Positions 7,370-15,421 of a DNA stretch of 44,754 nucleotides are shown in pieces. Both the position numbers and the translations under genes were made by a program. Source of the stretch: Patescibacteria group bacterium. Lineage in GTDB: Bacteria > Patescibacteria > Paceibacteria > UBA6257 > 2-01-FULL-56-20. Numbering within the stretch: the stretch's first letter is position 1; each line of letters begins with the position of its first letter. Location: the NCBI GenBank assembly GCA_023484365.1, contig JAMDBA010000028.1, positions 1 through 44,754 of the forward strand, read 5' to 3'. Under the pieces are notes generated by a model. It was not told the origin of the DNA and searched no databases. It saw only the letters and a program-made list of their open reading frames with translations.

Positions 7370-8239
7370 TTAATTATTTAGCTGAAAAACGTCAAAAGCG
7401 TTTTTAACTAATTGGATTTTTAATTTTTCAAAATCAATATTTTTAATCTCGGCGATTTTTTTAATTGATTCAATCATAAAAAGCGGTTCGTTTCTCTGGC
7501 CACGGTAAGGAACCGGCGCAACGTAAGGCGCGTCGGTTTCGCTTAAAATCCGGTCAATTGGCAGGAATTTTAGCGTTTCTTCGTAGCCGCTCTTGCCGGT
7601 TTTGCGGGAGGCGTAAGTTACGGCGCCGCCGAAACTGAAATAAAATCCCAGACCTAAAAGATTTTTGGCGTCTTCAAGATTGCCGCTGAAAAAATGAATT
7701 ATGCCTGGCGGAGAATTTAGAATTGATGATTTAGAGTTTAGGATGGAAATCAAGTCGTAAAAAGCATCGTTTTGGTTTTGGCTGTTGCGGCAGTGGATCA
7801 TTAAAGGCTTTTTAACCTCGGCCGCCAGTTCTATTTGAGAAATGAGAGTTTCTTTTTCTAATTCTTTTAATGATTCGTTCGGAAGATGATAATAATCCAG
7901 CCCACACTCGCCTATCGCCACAACTGTCGGATTTTGCGCCAAATTTTTATAAAAATCATAGTCAAATTTTTCTCCGCGTGAAGCAAAACCTTTGTCGCCG
8001 CTAATTTCATTTTTATCATGAAATGATTCAAAACTATGAATGGGATGCAGGCCGATTGAAGCAAAAATACCTTCTTTGGCGTTAGCTATTTCAATTGCTT
8101 TTAAAGAAGTGTCTTTTTGGCTGCCGACATTAACCAGCCAAATTTTGTTTTTCCGGCATCTTGCTAAAACCTCGCTTAAATCTTTTTCGTAAGCGGAAAA
8201 ATTAAGATGGGTATGAACGTCAAAAAAATCAGGAGACAT
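7370..8239 (-). CDS. tatD: TatD family metal-dependent hydrolase / DNase
   Basis: This 289-residue TIM-barrel hydrolase has the metal ligands of the family in order: DVHTHL (residues 7-12), IGECGLDYYH with the bridging glutamate, MIHCRN, IHFFSG, and the last aspartate in LSETDAPYVAP. TatD enzymes are Mg-dependent 3'-5' exonucleases acting on single-stranded DNA/RNA and in repair. Length is about 25 residues above the usual 260, from a loop at about 70-85 (SFHDKNEISGDKGFASRGEK). Its upstream region contains palindrome R3, so it may share regulation with the winged-helix gene. Confidence 0.92.
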   Translation of the reverse strand: MSPDFFDVHTHLNFSAYEKDLSEVLARCRKNKIWLVNVGSQKDTSLKAIEIANAKEGIFASIGLHPIHSFESFHDKNEISGDKGFASRGEKFDYDFYKNLAQNPTVVAIGECGLDYYHLPNESLKELEKETLISQIELAAEVKKPLMIHCRNSQNQNDAFYDLISILNSKSSILNSPPGIIHFFSGNLEDAKNLLGLGFYFSFGGAVTYASRKTGKSGYEETLKFLPIDRILSETDAPYVAPVPYRGQRNEPLFMIESIKKIAEIKNIDFEKLKIQLVKNAFDVFQLNN

Positions 8240-8320
8240 ATTGAAATATTATCACAAAAAACCATCATTATTAATGATTAAAAATTGACAGTTTTAAAAA
8301 CTATATTTTTTTTAGAAAAC

Positions 8321-8354
8321 AACATTCTTACAAACTTGAGAATGTAAGGATGTT
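8321..8354 (+). repeat. Palindromic repeat R3, upstream of tatD
   Basis: AACATTCTTACA, loop AACTTGAGAA, TGTAAGGATGTT: one difference from R1, giving a T-G pair if folded as plus-strand RNA. It lies 82 bp upstream of the tatD start and 54 bp past the stop of the S74 protein gene. Confidence 0.65.
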
Positions 8355-8407
8355 GTGAGATAAAGGATAAATAATTTATAACTTTTCTAAATTAAAAAAT
8401 AATAAGG

Positions 8408-10279
8408 TTAATTTTTTGCCTGGCAGTAGGAATTTTTTGGATGATCTGAGCAGACGAGGGATTTAAGAGAATTTATTTCAGTTTGCTGGGCGGTTATTTT
8501 GTCGTTTAACGCTTGTATGCCAATTAGAGCTACTCCAGCCGGTGATTCGGTGTCAATTGACTTGTCGTTGCTTGTGCCAAACAAGGGATAAAAATCTTCG
8601 GCCATTGGTCCGATGTGCCATTGATCAGGACTAGATTTATAAACCCATTTTGTTATAGGAAGCTTCATGATTTTGTTTAAAATATCATCTTTATTTAAGT
8701 TGGTAAAATCTGTTTTAAGCGCACGGCTTGATCCGTTAGTCCAAACACCACCATTCGTGTATTCGCCATTTACCCCCCCAAAATCATAACCGGCTGCTCC
8801 AGATCCATAAATAGCGTATGTTGCTGGACCAGTCGTATACGCATAGACTCCATATCTCCCTCCACTTGAGACATTTATACCGTACCCATCTGCTACATTG
8901 CTGTGTACATAAATTCCGTTATAACCAGTACCCCCCTCAATATTGAGGGAGTAATTTGATGTTGTCGTCCCGATGCCGACTTGACCGCTAAAATTAGCAT
9001 TACCGCTAACTGTTAATGGATTTGAGGGCGTAGTCGTCCCTATTCCGACATTGCCACCATTAAAATAACTATTGCCATTACTATTAATCGCCGCAAAAGT
9101 TTGGGTTGTAGTATTATTGAATGTTACAACTCCATTGGCTTGAATACATAATGAATATTCTCCTAACGATGTATTCATGGGACCGGCTATGCAGCCATTA
9201 TTTTTAGCCCAAAAATCCCATCCTCCACCACTACTACCTGATGAATTATTATTTATTACGCCTATGCCGCCTCCAACTACTCCTACCCGTCCCAAATTAT
9301 ACCCTCCCAATATTCCGAAAGAATTACCAAGACTTCCAGAAGAATCTCCTTCGATAGCTTCTATGCCATTTGTATTACTAGAGACTAAATTAATACTAGT
9401 TGACACCGTCGTCCCGATGCCGACTTGACCGCTAAAATTAGCATTACCGCTAACTGTTAATGGATTTGAGGGCGTAGTCGTTCCTATACCGACGTTGCCG
9501 GAGGGCACTACAACCAAAGCCGCCGAGGAAGAGGCGTTAGAAACCTTAAAAGTGGCTGTTGAAGTCGTTGTTGTGCCAATTTGTAAACTATTTAAAAACG
9601 CTCCATTACCGCCCTGATCAAACATAAAAGTAGGATTATCATTGCTATCTAAAAATAATATGGTTCCACTAGCACTCGCACCTATTGTAGCACTTATATT
9701 GCTATTTATAAACGATATTGCTCCGTTACCAATAGCTGTTGATATTTGCGGATTACTAGGCGAATAAAAAAATCCTGGACCGTCAACTTGAAAATTTGGG
9801 GCTCCGCCCTCAAAAAAAGTAGTGGTATTAACAGACAATCCGTTAGGGAAAGAAAAATTCCCACCCCCTATATTTGAGCCGAAAGTGCCGGCTGCAACGT
9901 AAGAGGCGTTAAGGGAGCCGATAAGAGTGGTGGCGCTAACCGAATTAGCACTAACCAAGCCGCTAACAGATACGCTGGGAGCGAAAATAGAACCGCCGGT
10001 TAAAGTAAGCACGCCGGTGTTGCTGTAGTTAAGAGAAACACTGCCAGTGGCGTTTTGAGCCAAAAAAATATTAGACGGCGTTGAGGAACCGACGACGGTG
10101 AGAGTAGCAGAAGAAGGCGTGCTTGTGTTGATACCGACGCTATTGCCATTATAAATAGAAATAATACTGCAGGGCTGACCGACGCCGCAGGTTGGCGCGG
10201 CCCGGGTAATCAAATAAGCCGCCGCGAAAATAATCAACGGAACAGCTATAAATATTATTATTTTGCGAAGTTTATCCAT
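8408..10279 (-). CDS. Membrane-anchored fibre-like surface protein with C-terminal S74 chaperone domain
   Basis: I place the start at ATG 10279 (MDKLRKIII, about 623 residues). The longer frame would need TTG at 10324 and reads through a hairpin. A signal anchor (FIAVPLIIFAAAYLITRAA) is followed by Gly/Ser/Thr/Asn-rich beta repeats of the type VGIGTTTPSNPLTVSG, recurring several times and familiar from trimeric fibre and adhesin shafts. The last 106 residues form a peptidase S74 / intramolecular chaperone domain: SRALKTDF supplies the Ser-Lys pair at the expected self-cleavage point, then ITKWVYK, HIGPMAEDFYPLFG and a coiled-coil end. S74 domains trimerise fibres and cut themselves off. Together this implies an external trimeric adhesin. 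A 74-bp exact direct repeat lies inside the gene. Confidence 0.8.
   Translation of the reverse strand: MDKLRKIIIFIAVPLIIFAAAYLITRAAPTCGVGQPCSIISIYNGNSVGINTSTPSSATLTVVGSSTPSNIFLAQNATGSVSLNYSNTGVLTLTGGSIFAPSVSVSGLVSANSVSATTLIGSLNASYVAAGTFGSNIGGGNFSFPNGLSVNTTTFFEGGAPNFQVDGPGFFYSPSNPQISTAIGNGAISFINSNISATIGASASGTILFLDSNDNPTFMFDQGGNGAFLNSLQIGTTTTSTATFKVSNASSSAALVVVPSGNVGIGTTTPSNPLTVSGNANFSGQVGIGTTVSTSINLVSSNTNGIEAIEGDSSGSLGNSFGILGGYNLGRVGVVGGGIGVINNNSSGSSGGGWDFWAKNNGCIAGPMNTSLGEYSLCIQANGVVTFNNTTTQTFAAINSNGNSYFNGGNVGIGTTTPSNPLTVSGNANFSGQVGIGTTTSNYSLNIEGGTGYNGIYVHSNVADGYGINVSSGGRYGVYAYTTGPATYAIYGSGAAGYDFGGVNGEYTNGGVWTNGSSRALKTDFTNLNKDDILNKIMKLPITKWVYKSSPDQWHIGPMAEDFYPLFGTSNDKSIDTESPAGVALIGIQALNDKITAQQTEINSLKSLVCSDHPKNSYCQAKN
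8964..9037 (-). repeat. 74-bp exact direct repeat inside the S74 protein gene, copy 1
   Basis: The segment is identical base for base with 9408-9481. It encodes the repeat TTTPSNPLTVSGNANFSGQ and flanking residues. Identity at silent positions points to recent duplication or gene conversion. Confidence 0.85.
9408..9481 (-). repeat. 74-bp exact direct repeat inside the S74 protein gene, copy 2
   Basis: This is the second copy of the 8964-9037 repeat, 444 bp away in the same gene and frame. Recombination between copies would remove or add 148 codons of shaft. Confidence 0.85.
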
Positions 10280-10280
10280 T

Positions 10281-10399
10281 CCGTTAGAGATAGGAAACGC
10301 TTTGCGTTTCCGTGAATAACGCAACTGACCAAGTCGCGTAGTTTATTATTTTGTTTGATATATAAAACATGATATTCATAGTTGGTTAATCTCTAACGG
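10281..10399 (-). promoter_or_regulatory. Leader of S74 protein gene: hairpin plus 11-bp inverted repeat
   Basis: CCGTTAGAGAT (10281-10291), touching the proposed start codon, is the exact inverse of ATCTCTAACGG (10389-10399). Between them is a perfect hairpin GGAAACGC TTT GCGTTTCC (10293-10311). These could fold the 5' leader and control access to the start. No strong Shine-Dalgarno is present. The rest of the gap up to 10442 is AT-rich with several possible -10 boxes. Confidence 0.4.
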
Positions 10400-10442
10400 G
10401 ACCATTTTAATTTAATTATATAATATTTTTTTATAAATAAAA

Positions 10443-10774
10443 CTACCTAGCCAACAATTTTTTCTCTAAAAGGATCACTCTTTTTTCCAGCGTGGAAAAT
10501 TCTTCCACGTCAATTTTTTTCTTAAGAGAATTTTTAATAAATTCAACGTCTTCTTTATTAATAGCGAGATCAACCATAATTTGGCCGATCATCTCGGTGT
10601 GGGAATTAAGAGTTTCGGTATGAGAATCGAGCGTTTTTTTATGTCCTCTATATCTTCTTTAATGCCTCTGTATTGTTCAGCGACAAAACTCCACTTATGA
10701 TCCATATATTCGACTAAAACACCGAAATGACGCTCTTCGGCAGTTAATTTTTTGGTTTTAATATCTTTTTTCAT
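10443..10774 (-). CDS. Coiled-coil protein with a -1 frameshift at a run of seven A
   Basis: ATG 10774 opens a frame that stops at 10589 after 61 codons. A second frame continues the same coiled-coil protein (TLDSHTETLNSHTEMIGQIM ... LEKRVILLEKKLLAR) to TAG at 10443-10445. The frames meet at ATA AAA AAA CGC in the mRNA; a -1 slip there yields IKKTLDSHTETL. The joined product (about 110 residues) parallels the 112-residue protein just upstream (shared xERxFGVxxExMD start and a final LEKRV-LLE-K). Either one A was lost (true mutation or sequencing error in a homopolymer), or the heptamer A AAA AAA is a programmed slip site. The start overlaps the upstream stop as ATGA. Confidence 0.65.
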
Positions 10775-11109
10775 TTTTTTGCTCTTTCTAAAGCCATTAC
10801 ACGTTTTTCTAAAAGGACGAATTCGTCCCGACTGACTTTTTCTTTCAAATCGTTGCGAATAATATGCAATTCGTCTTTTATATCGTTTAGCTGCGCGTCA
10901 ACATCGTTAAATTTTTCAAAAACTATATCAAATTTATAATCTACTTCTTTAAAGCGGCCGTCTATATTATCTTTAAGATTGTCTATTTTTTTGTCTAGTG
11001 TTTGATGACCGTCTAAAAAAGATTGAATATTGGAATCCATCTTCTCTAAAACGACTCCGAAATACCGTTCTGATTTATTAAAAATATTTTTTTTTGTTTT
11101 TTTTGCCAT
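10771..11109 (-). CDS. Coiled-coil protein, paralogue of its downstream neighbour
   Basis: This 112-residue soluble protein starts NKSERYFGVVLEKMDSN, then has long heptad-like helices (IDNLKDNIDGRFKEVDYKF, FEKFNDVDAQLNDIKDELHI) and a closing DEFVLLEKRVMALER. No enzyme motif is visible. It shares its N- and C-terminal signatures with the frameshifted gene downstream and a looser resemblance to 12167-12547, so this locus holds a small family. Stop and next start overlap (ATGA), implying translational coupling. Oligomerisation or scaffolding near the envelope is a guess from context. Confidence 0.7.
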   Translation of the reverse strand: MAKKTKKNIFNKSERYFGVVLEKMDSNIQSFLDGHQTLDKKIDNLKDNIDGRFKEVDYKFDIVFEKFNDVDAQLNDIKDELHIIRNDLKEKVSRDEFVLLEKRVMALERAKK

Positions 11110-11115
11110 TTAATT

Positions 11116-11529
11116 TTATTTAGCGACGGGAGGAGCGGATGGAGTGGAAGTTGATTGCGGCGCCGAATTAAGAGCGCCGGGATTGGCAAGGGCTTGGGCA
11201 AACTGACTGTCGGCTGTAAGCCGGCTCCACCAGACTATTTCCTGGGGGTTAAGCCTAATTTCGTCGTTCAAGCCGTAAGGAAGATTTTTCAGAGGAACAA
11301 TGCTTGGTTGGCCGTTGGAATTTTTTTGAAGCATCCAGACATCTGTGATGGTCGGCCAAGGAAACATATCAAGTTTGCCGAAATAAACATCGCCGGTTGA
11401 AAGATAGACCATAGAGTAAGGAGAAAGCTGAACCGATTGCGAAGATTTAATCATCAGCCCAAACCAGACTCCTATTACGCCGACTACCACGACGACCGCT
11501 ATTAATAAAATTATGTATTTTTTATTCAT
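11116..11529 (-). CDS. Small membrane-anchored extracytoplasmic protein, unknown function
   Basis: This 137-residue protein has one N-terminal hydrophobic helix (about 5-26, rich in Ile/Val/Gly), then an external domain of about 90 residues including YSMVYLSTGDVYFGKLDMFP, MLQKNS and LNPQEIVWWSRL, ending in an Ala/Pro/Ser/Thr tail typical of wall- or surface-spanning linkers. I recognise no named domain. It lies six bases upstream of the coiled-coil pair and 17 bases downstream of the cupredoxin-like gene, so the genes from 12547 down to 10443 look like one operon. Confidence 0.65.
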   Translation of the reverse strand: MNKKYIILLIAVVVVVGVIGVWFGLMIKSSQSVQLSPYSMVYLSTGDVYFGKLDMFPWPTITDVWMLQKNSNGQPSIVPLKNLPYGLNDEIRLNPQEIVWWSRLTADSQFAQALANPGALNSAPQSTSTPSAPPVAK

Positions 11530-11546
11530 AGTTAAATTATACTGCT

Positions 11547-12170
11547 TTATTTAGAAACGACAAATAAATAACCAACGGGACCTTTTGAGGGACCGCCGCA
11601 AGAAGGGCAATAAAAAGTGAATTGGCCGCTCTTATAAGCCTGAAAAGCAACAAGTTTGGTGGCGCCTTGAGGAATAGTTTGTTTCCAGCCGTAATCAGGC
11701 TGAAAGACATCGTAAGCTTTGTCTTTAGCGGAGAAGCTAATATTTACAATATCGCCTTGATAAACCGCTATTTTTGACGGATTAAAAGTGTTAGCGGATA
11801 TATTAATACTAAAAGCCTTATTGGAAATAAATGGATTCATTGGCGCCGGTATGACTAAAGTTGGAATAGCTACGTCGCCTGATTGATTAGAGCTGGTTCC
11901 GGGGACTGTTACCGGACCGGAAATAGGTTTGTAGGTTATCGGCGGAGTTGATGTTTGATTTAACAACGAAAGCGGATTGACGGTTAGTCCTTGAGGCAAT
12001 GAGGCCGCCGGTATTGATGACAATTTTGAATTAAGGGACTTTAAATTAGCTAAACCGAAAACCAAGCCAATAATCACCAAAACAATAATAACGGCAATTA
12101 AAATAATTTCTCTTTTGGTTAACGACTTAAGCAAAGCATTTATTTTCTCGCTAATTGATTTAAAATTCAT
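11547..12170 (-). CDS. Membrane-anchored cupredoxin-like protein with degenerate metal site
   Basis: This 207-residue protein has a short cytoplasmic start, a membrane helix at about 20-42, a Pro/Ser/Thr linker, and a C-terminal domain of about 90 residues beginning FSINISANTFNPSKIAVYQGD. It has the strand pattern of cytochrome oxidase subunit II / nitrosocyanin-like cupredoxins. The usual YCxxxCGxxHxxMxG loop reads YCPSCGGPSKGPVGY: two cysteines remain as CPSC but the His and Met ligands are gone, and the early His site reads KAYDVFQPDYG. Copper binding is therefore doubtful; a structural role or CxxC redox or zinc site is possible. ATGA overlap with the upstream coiled-coil gene. Confidence 0.7.
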   Translation of the reverse strand: MNFKSISEKINALLKSLTKREIILIAVIIVLVIIGLVFGLANLKSLNSKLSSIPAASLPQGLTVNPLSLLNQTSTPPITYKPISGPVTVPGTSSNQSGDVAIPTLVIPAPMNPFISNKAFSINISANTFNPSKIAVYQGDIVNISFSAKDKAYDVFQPDYGWKQTIPQGATKLVAFQAYKSGQFTFYCPSCGGPSKGPVGYLFVVSK

Positions 12171-12547
12171 TTTTTTGAACGTGAAACTTTTTTCGCTTCC
12201 AACTTAACGATTCTTTCCTCTAAGCGCCGCACTTGGGCGCTTAAAATAGTTAATTCCTGATCGTGTTTTTTATAAAGAGAAATAAACTCATCTAATTTCG
12301 AAAATAACGCGTTGGAATTTTCTCTCATTTCTTTTATATCTATTTCAACTTGATCCAGACAACGCTCAACTCCATCAAGACGATGCTCAACTCCGTCAAG
12401 ACGGTTTTCGATTCCGTCAAGGCGACCATCAATGCCATTGAGACGATTATTGACTTTATTAAAATCGGTTTGAACGGCTTTGGCGAACGGCTCAAGCGTT
12501 TCAACAAAAACTTCTTTGATGTCTTTTTTTGATAATTGTTTAGGCAT
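12167..12547 (-). CDS. Coiled-coil protein with tandem RLDGVE-type repeats
   Basis: This 126-residue soluble protein has a centre of short tandem units of seven residues (RLNGIDG, RLDGIEN, RLDGVEH, RLDGVER), giving a regular coiled coil, followed by more heptads and a Lys-rich end (LERIVKLEAKKVSRSKK). The DNA under the repeats (about 12350-12440) is itself repetitive, so unit number may vary between strains. It starts the operon running through the cupredoxin-like gene to 10443. Function unknown; compare the coiled-coil proteins at 10443-11109. Confidence 0.7.
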   Translation of the reverse strand: MPKQLSKKDIKEVFVETLEPFAKAVQTDFNKVNNRLNGIDGRLDGIENRLDGVEHRLDGVERCLDQVEIDIKEMRENSNALFSKLDEFISLYKKHDQELTILSAQVRRLEERIVKLEAKKVSRSKK

Positions 12548-12587
12548 TATTAATTAAATTATAGTAAGATGAATTTCAGCCGTCAAA

Positions 12588-13496
12588 TTAATAAATAGCT
12601 TGCCAGCCAGGTGTGCCCGAAGCGTTGTTAGCGCATAGATAAAGATGATCTTGCCCGGAACCGTTAGGGGTAAACCATAGGGTGCCACGGTTAGAGGTGC
12701 CGCTAGTGCAGGTTGGCTGGGAAATACTATAAGGATAAATTTGTAATCCCCCGTTAATGTTAAGAGTTTGATTGAGATTGCTGCTTCCTGTGCCTACGCC
12801 GACCAAAGGATTATTGCTGCCATCCCAAGCAAAATAAATTGCTGTGCCGTTGATGTCCTTCCAGTAAGAAGACGGACCAGAACCGATTTCTTCTAGTCCA
12901 TTGGAGGATGGGTATAATCCACTATCAAAAGTCGCCGCATTTACGCGGGCGATAGCGGAATCAAAAGAAGAAGCGTAGATTTGCTGGGGATTGTTGCCGT
13001 TATATGTCATTGTAAAGCTAATACTGACTAAATCGCGGGAGTTGGGGTTTTGCTTGCGGGTGAAGGTAAGTCCGCTGACATTAACGCGGTTGCTGGTTAG
13101 GGCGGTAGGAGCAGCGCAAGCTTGCTGAAGATAATTAGGACACTGTTTCATATAAACAGCCGTTGAAGAGGCGTAAATAAAGACGGCGTCAACAGAACTT
13201 GAAGGCATTCGCAACAGCAGAGTTGAGGTCGGCGTGTTGACGGCTATGTCTATAATGCTTGATTGCTCCACTTGCGTTTGAATTTGTTGGAGTAGAAACT
13301 GGCTTTCCTGGTCAACGACACTGGCTGCGTTTTGGCGCGATTGAATGCTGGTTACTGAAAGTAAAATATCCACAAAAAAAAGCGAAACAATGACAAAAAC
13401 GCCGATGTAAACAACCAGCTCAATCAAGGTAAATCCCTCCGAGGATTGAGGATTAAGGATTAAGGATTTGGGATTGAGGCGAATTTTTCTTAACAT
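12588..13496 (-). CDS. Type IV pilin-like / pseudopilin protein (class III signal peptide)
   Basis: This 302-residue protein has a prepilin signal: a positively charged leader, then cleavage site G|FTLIELVVYIGVFV with Glu at +5 and a hydrophobic helix. The body is beta-rich with several Cys and an end (RGTLWFTPNGSGQDHLYLCA) seen in pilin-like proteins that display a small C-terminal beta domain. The leader before the Gly is about 21 residues and derives from a simple repeat (GGATTAAGGATTAAGGATT-like DNA at 13441-13475). It would be processed by PilD, which is not in this window, and exported by the pilus machinery at 23525-32695. Confidence 0.75.
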   Translation of the reverse strand: MLRKIRLNPKSLILNPQSSEGFTLIELVVYIGVFVIVSLFFVDILLSVTSIQSRQNAASVVDQESQFLLQQIQTQVEQSSIIDIAVNTPTSTLLLRMPSSSVDAVFIYASSTAVYMKQCPNYLQQACAAPTALTSNRVNVSGLTFTRKQNPNSRDLVSISFTMTYNGNNPQQIYASSFDSAIARVNAATFDSGLYPSSNGLEEIGSGPSSYWKDINGTAIYFAWDGSNNPLVGVGTGSSNLNQTLNINGGLQIYPYSISQPTCTSGTSNRGTLWFTPNGSGQDHLYLCANNASGTPGWQAIY

Positions 13497-13571
13497 TAAG
13501 TTAATTATAACAAATAAATTAAAAACATAGAAAGCGGCTGACGTATTAGAAAATTAAGAGCGGCGAAATCA

Positions 13572-13802
13572 CTATTTCTTTTTAAAAATAGCCAATAAAA
13601 TCAAGGTTAAGCCAATAATGGCGATTATTACGCCTATAATTCCAAGAATCATCAGTCCCGGCGCCAGGGCGATAATTCCCAATCCGATATTACCAAAGCT
13701 TTCGGGATGGTACAGCATCAAAAGAAAAACTGATAGCTTTAAGCCAATCCAAAAGACGGCGGCGCCAAAAATAAATAAAATTATTCGCCAAATTTTTATC
13801 AT
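13572..13802 (-). CDS. Small two-helix membrane protein, unknown
   Basis: This 76-residue protein starts at ATG 13802. Two long hydrophobic helices (about 5-30 and 38-70) are separated by YHPESFGNIG, and the C-terminus is KKK. No family recognised. It lies 75 bp upstream of the pseudopilin gene on the same strand. Confidence 0.55.
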   Translation of the reverse strand: MIKIWRIILFIFGAAVFWIGLKLSVFLLMLYHPESFGNIGLGIIALAPGLMILGIIGVIIAIIGLTLILLAIFKKK

Positions 13803-13982
13803 TTTTTCATCATAACATATTTATTATCGCGATAGCGCAGCAGCTAAAGTTTTAGCCGACGATTATTTTTTTTTGGTTTTCTTGATATAATAAATTAATG
13901 ATTTATCATCACCATCTTTATATAAAAAATACGCGTTCTCTTAGTGGTAAATTTTTCTGCAAAACAAAGTCGGAAGAAAATA

Positions 13983-14336
13983 ATGAGTTTATTTTATAAA
14001 GATAGGATGATTTATTTATTTTCTTTTATTATCGGCGGAATAATAACAACTTCAATAGTCCTTTTGGAAAATATCGGTTTGCCGTTGGCTTCAAAGATAG
14101 CGACCCTGCTTCCTGTTTATACCTGGCTTTCTTATGTTTTTTTTGGGCTGGAAAAGAAAGAAGGGTTTGTGGTTGAAAGCGCCAAGTTTACCACATGGGG
14201 AACAATTTTTGTCTGGATACCTTATATGATCGTTATAATTTTCTTAACGCCAAGAATAGGAGTTTATTATTCTATTTTTGCCGCGCTGGCGGTATTTATA
14301 GTTCTTGCCATTATTTTTTCTTTGGTTTATAGATAA
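13983..14336 (+). CDS. Four-helix membrane protein, unknown
   Basis: About 117 residues from ATG 13983, which has GGAAG eight bases upstream. A longer GTG start (13944) lacks one. Four hydrophobic helices are evident: LFSFIIGGIITTSIVLLE, LLPVYTWLSYVFFGL, WGTIFVWIPYMIVIIFL, and FAALAVFIVLAIIFSLVY. No catalytic motif. Its stop lies four bases before the rmuC start, so it leads the plus-strand group rmuC - nucleotidyltransferase - nuclease-like gene. Function unknown. Confidence 0.7.
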   Translation: MSLFYKDRMIYLFSFIIGGIITTSIVLLENIGLPLASKIATLLPVYTWLSYVFFGLEKKEGFVVESAKFTTWGTIFVWIPYMIVIIFLTPRIGVYYSIFAALAVFIVLAIIFSLVYR

Positions 14337-14342
14337 TTAATT

Positions 14343-15413
14343 ATGGAAATTATTTTATTGATTATTTTAATTTTGGCGGTGGCGGCGCTGATTGCCGTTA
14401 TTTTAATTAAAAGCAAAAAGAAGGTTGACGGTGAAGAGAGCCAGTCTTTGCTTTTACTTCAAAACCAAATCAATGAAATGAACAGGACTCTTAACGCCAG
14501 ACTGGGCGAATCAAATAAGGCGATAGCGGAATCAAGCAGGGCTATTCAAAGCCAGTTTAGCGAAAGCGCCAAAATCATAAAAGAAATCACCCAAGAGCTC
14601 ACCAAAGTCGGCGAAGGGCAGAAGCAAGTGATGGGCGTTACCGATCAACTTAAAGGATTGGAGGATATTTTGAAAAATCCAAAACAGCGCGGCGTTTTGG
14701 GAGAGTATTATTTAGAAACGGTATTAAAGAATGTCTTGCCGCCGGAAATTTATCAAATGCAGTATCAGTTTAAAGACGGCCAGATAGTTGATGCCGTTGT
14801 TTTTGTCGGCAAAAAACCGAATGAAAAAATTGTCCCGATAGATTCAAAATTTTCCCTGGAAAATTACAACAGGCTGGTAGAAGCGGCTAATCCCGCCGAA
14901 AAAGACAGGCTTGAGAAAATTTTTATCAATGACCTTAAAAACAGGATTATTGAGACTTCAAAATATATCCGGCCGGAAGAAGGCACGACCGATTTCGCTT
15001 TTATGTTTATTCCTCATGAAGCGATTTACTACGATTTACTCATAAATAAAGTAGGCGCGGTGACGGAAGACACGGAAAATTTAATCCAAAAGGCCGCCGG
15101 AAAATACAAAGTTATTATAGTCTCCCCCACTTCGTTTTTAGCCTATCTCCAGACGGTGCTTCAGGGATTGCGGGCGCTTAAGATTGAGGAATCGGCGAAA
15201 GAAATCCGCAAGCGAGTTGAAGAATTAGGGAGGCATCTTTCAAATTACAGCGAATTTATAAAAAAACTTGGCGGGCATCTCGGAACCACTGTTTCAATGT
15301 ATAATCAGGCAGCGCGGGAGTTCGGGAAAATAGACAAAGACGTTTTGAAAATTAGCGGACAATCTTTGGAATCGGATTTGAAAACTTTGGAAAAGCCAGA
15401 TCAGGAAGATTAG
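14343..15413 (+). CDS. rmuC: RmuC family DNA recombination protein
   Basis: This 356-residue protein has an N-terminal membrane helix (about 2-24), a coiled coil (about 30-105), then the RmuC nuclease-like core: NPKQRGVLGEYYLETVLKNV, DAVVFV, IVPIDSKFSLENY and DFAFMFIPHEAIYYDLL. The D-x(n)-DSK arrangement resembles a PD-(D/E)XK site. RmuC limits inversion and recombination at short repeats in E. coli. Here it is tightly followed (8 bp) by the nucleotidyltransferase. Confidence 0.92.
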   Translation: MEIILLIILILAVAALIAVILIKSKKKVDGEESQSLLLLQNQINEMNRTLNARLGESNKAIAESSRAIQSQFSESAKIIKEITQELTKVGEGQKQVMGVTDQLKGLEDILKNPKQRGVLGEYYLETVLKNVLPPEIYQMQYQFKDGQIVDAVVFVGKKPNEKIVPIDSKFSLENYNRLVEAANPAEKDRLEKIFINDLKNRIIETSKYIRPEEGTTDFAFMFIPHEAIYYDLLINKVGAVTEDTENLIQKAAGKYKVIIVSPTSFLAYLQTVLQGLRALKIEESAKEIRKRVEELGRHLSNYSEFIKKLGGHLGTTVSMYNQAAREFGKIDKDVLKISGQSLESDLKTLEKPDQED

Positions 15414-15421
15414 CAATCGTT

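Noticed and set aside
8408..10279. S74 domain as evidence for a prophage
   Set aside because: The protein has a cellular signal anchor, and no capsid, terminase, tail or lysis genes lie nearby.
12350..12440. Regular short DNA repeats suggesting a CRISPR-like array
   Set aside because: They are in frame and encode tandem seven-residue units (RLDGVE type) of a coiled coil; there are no spacers.
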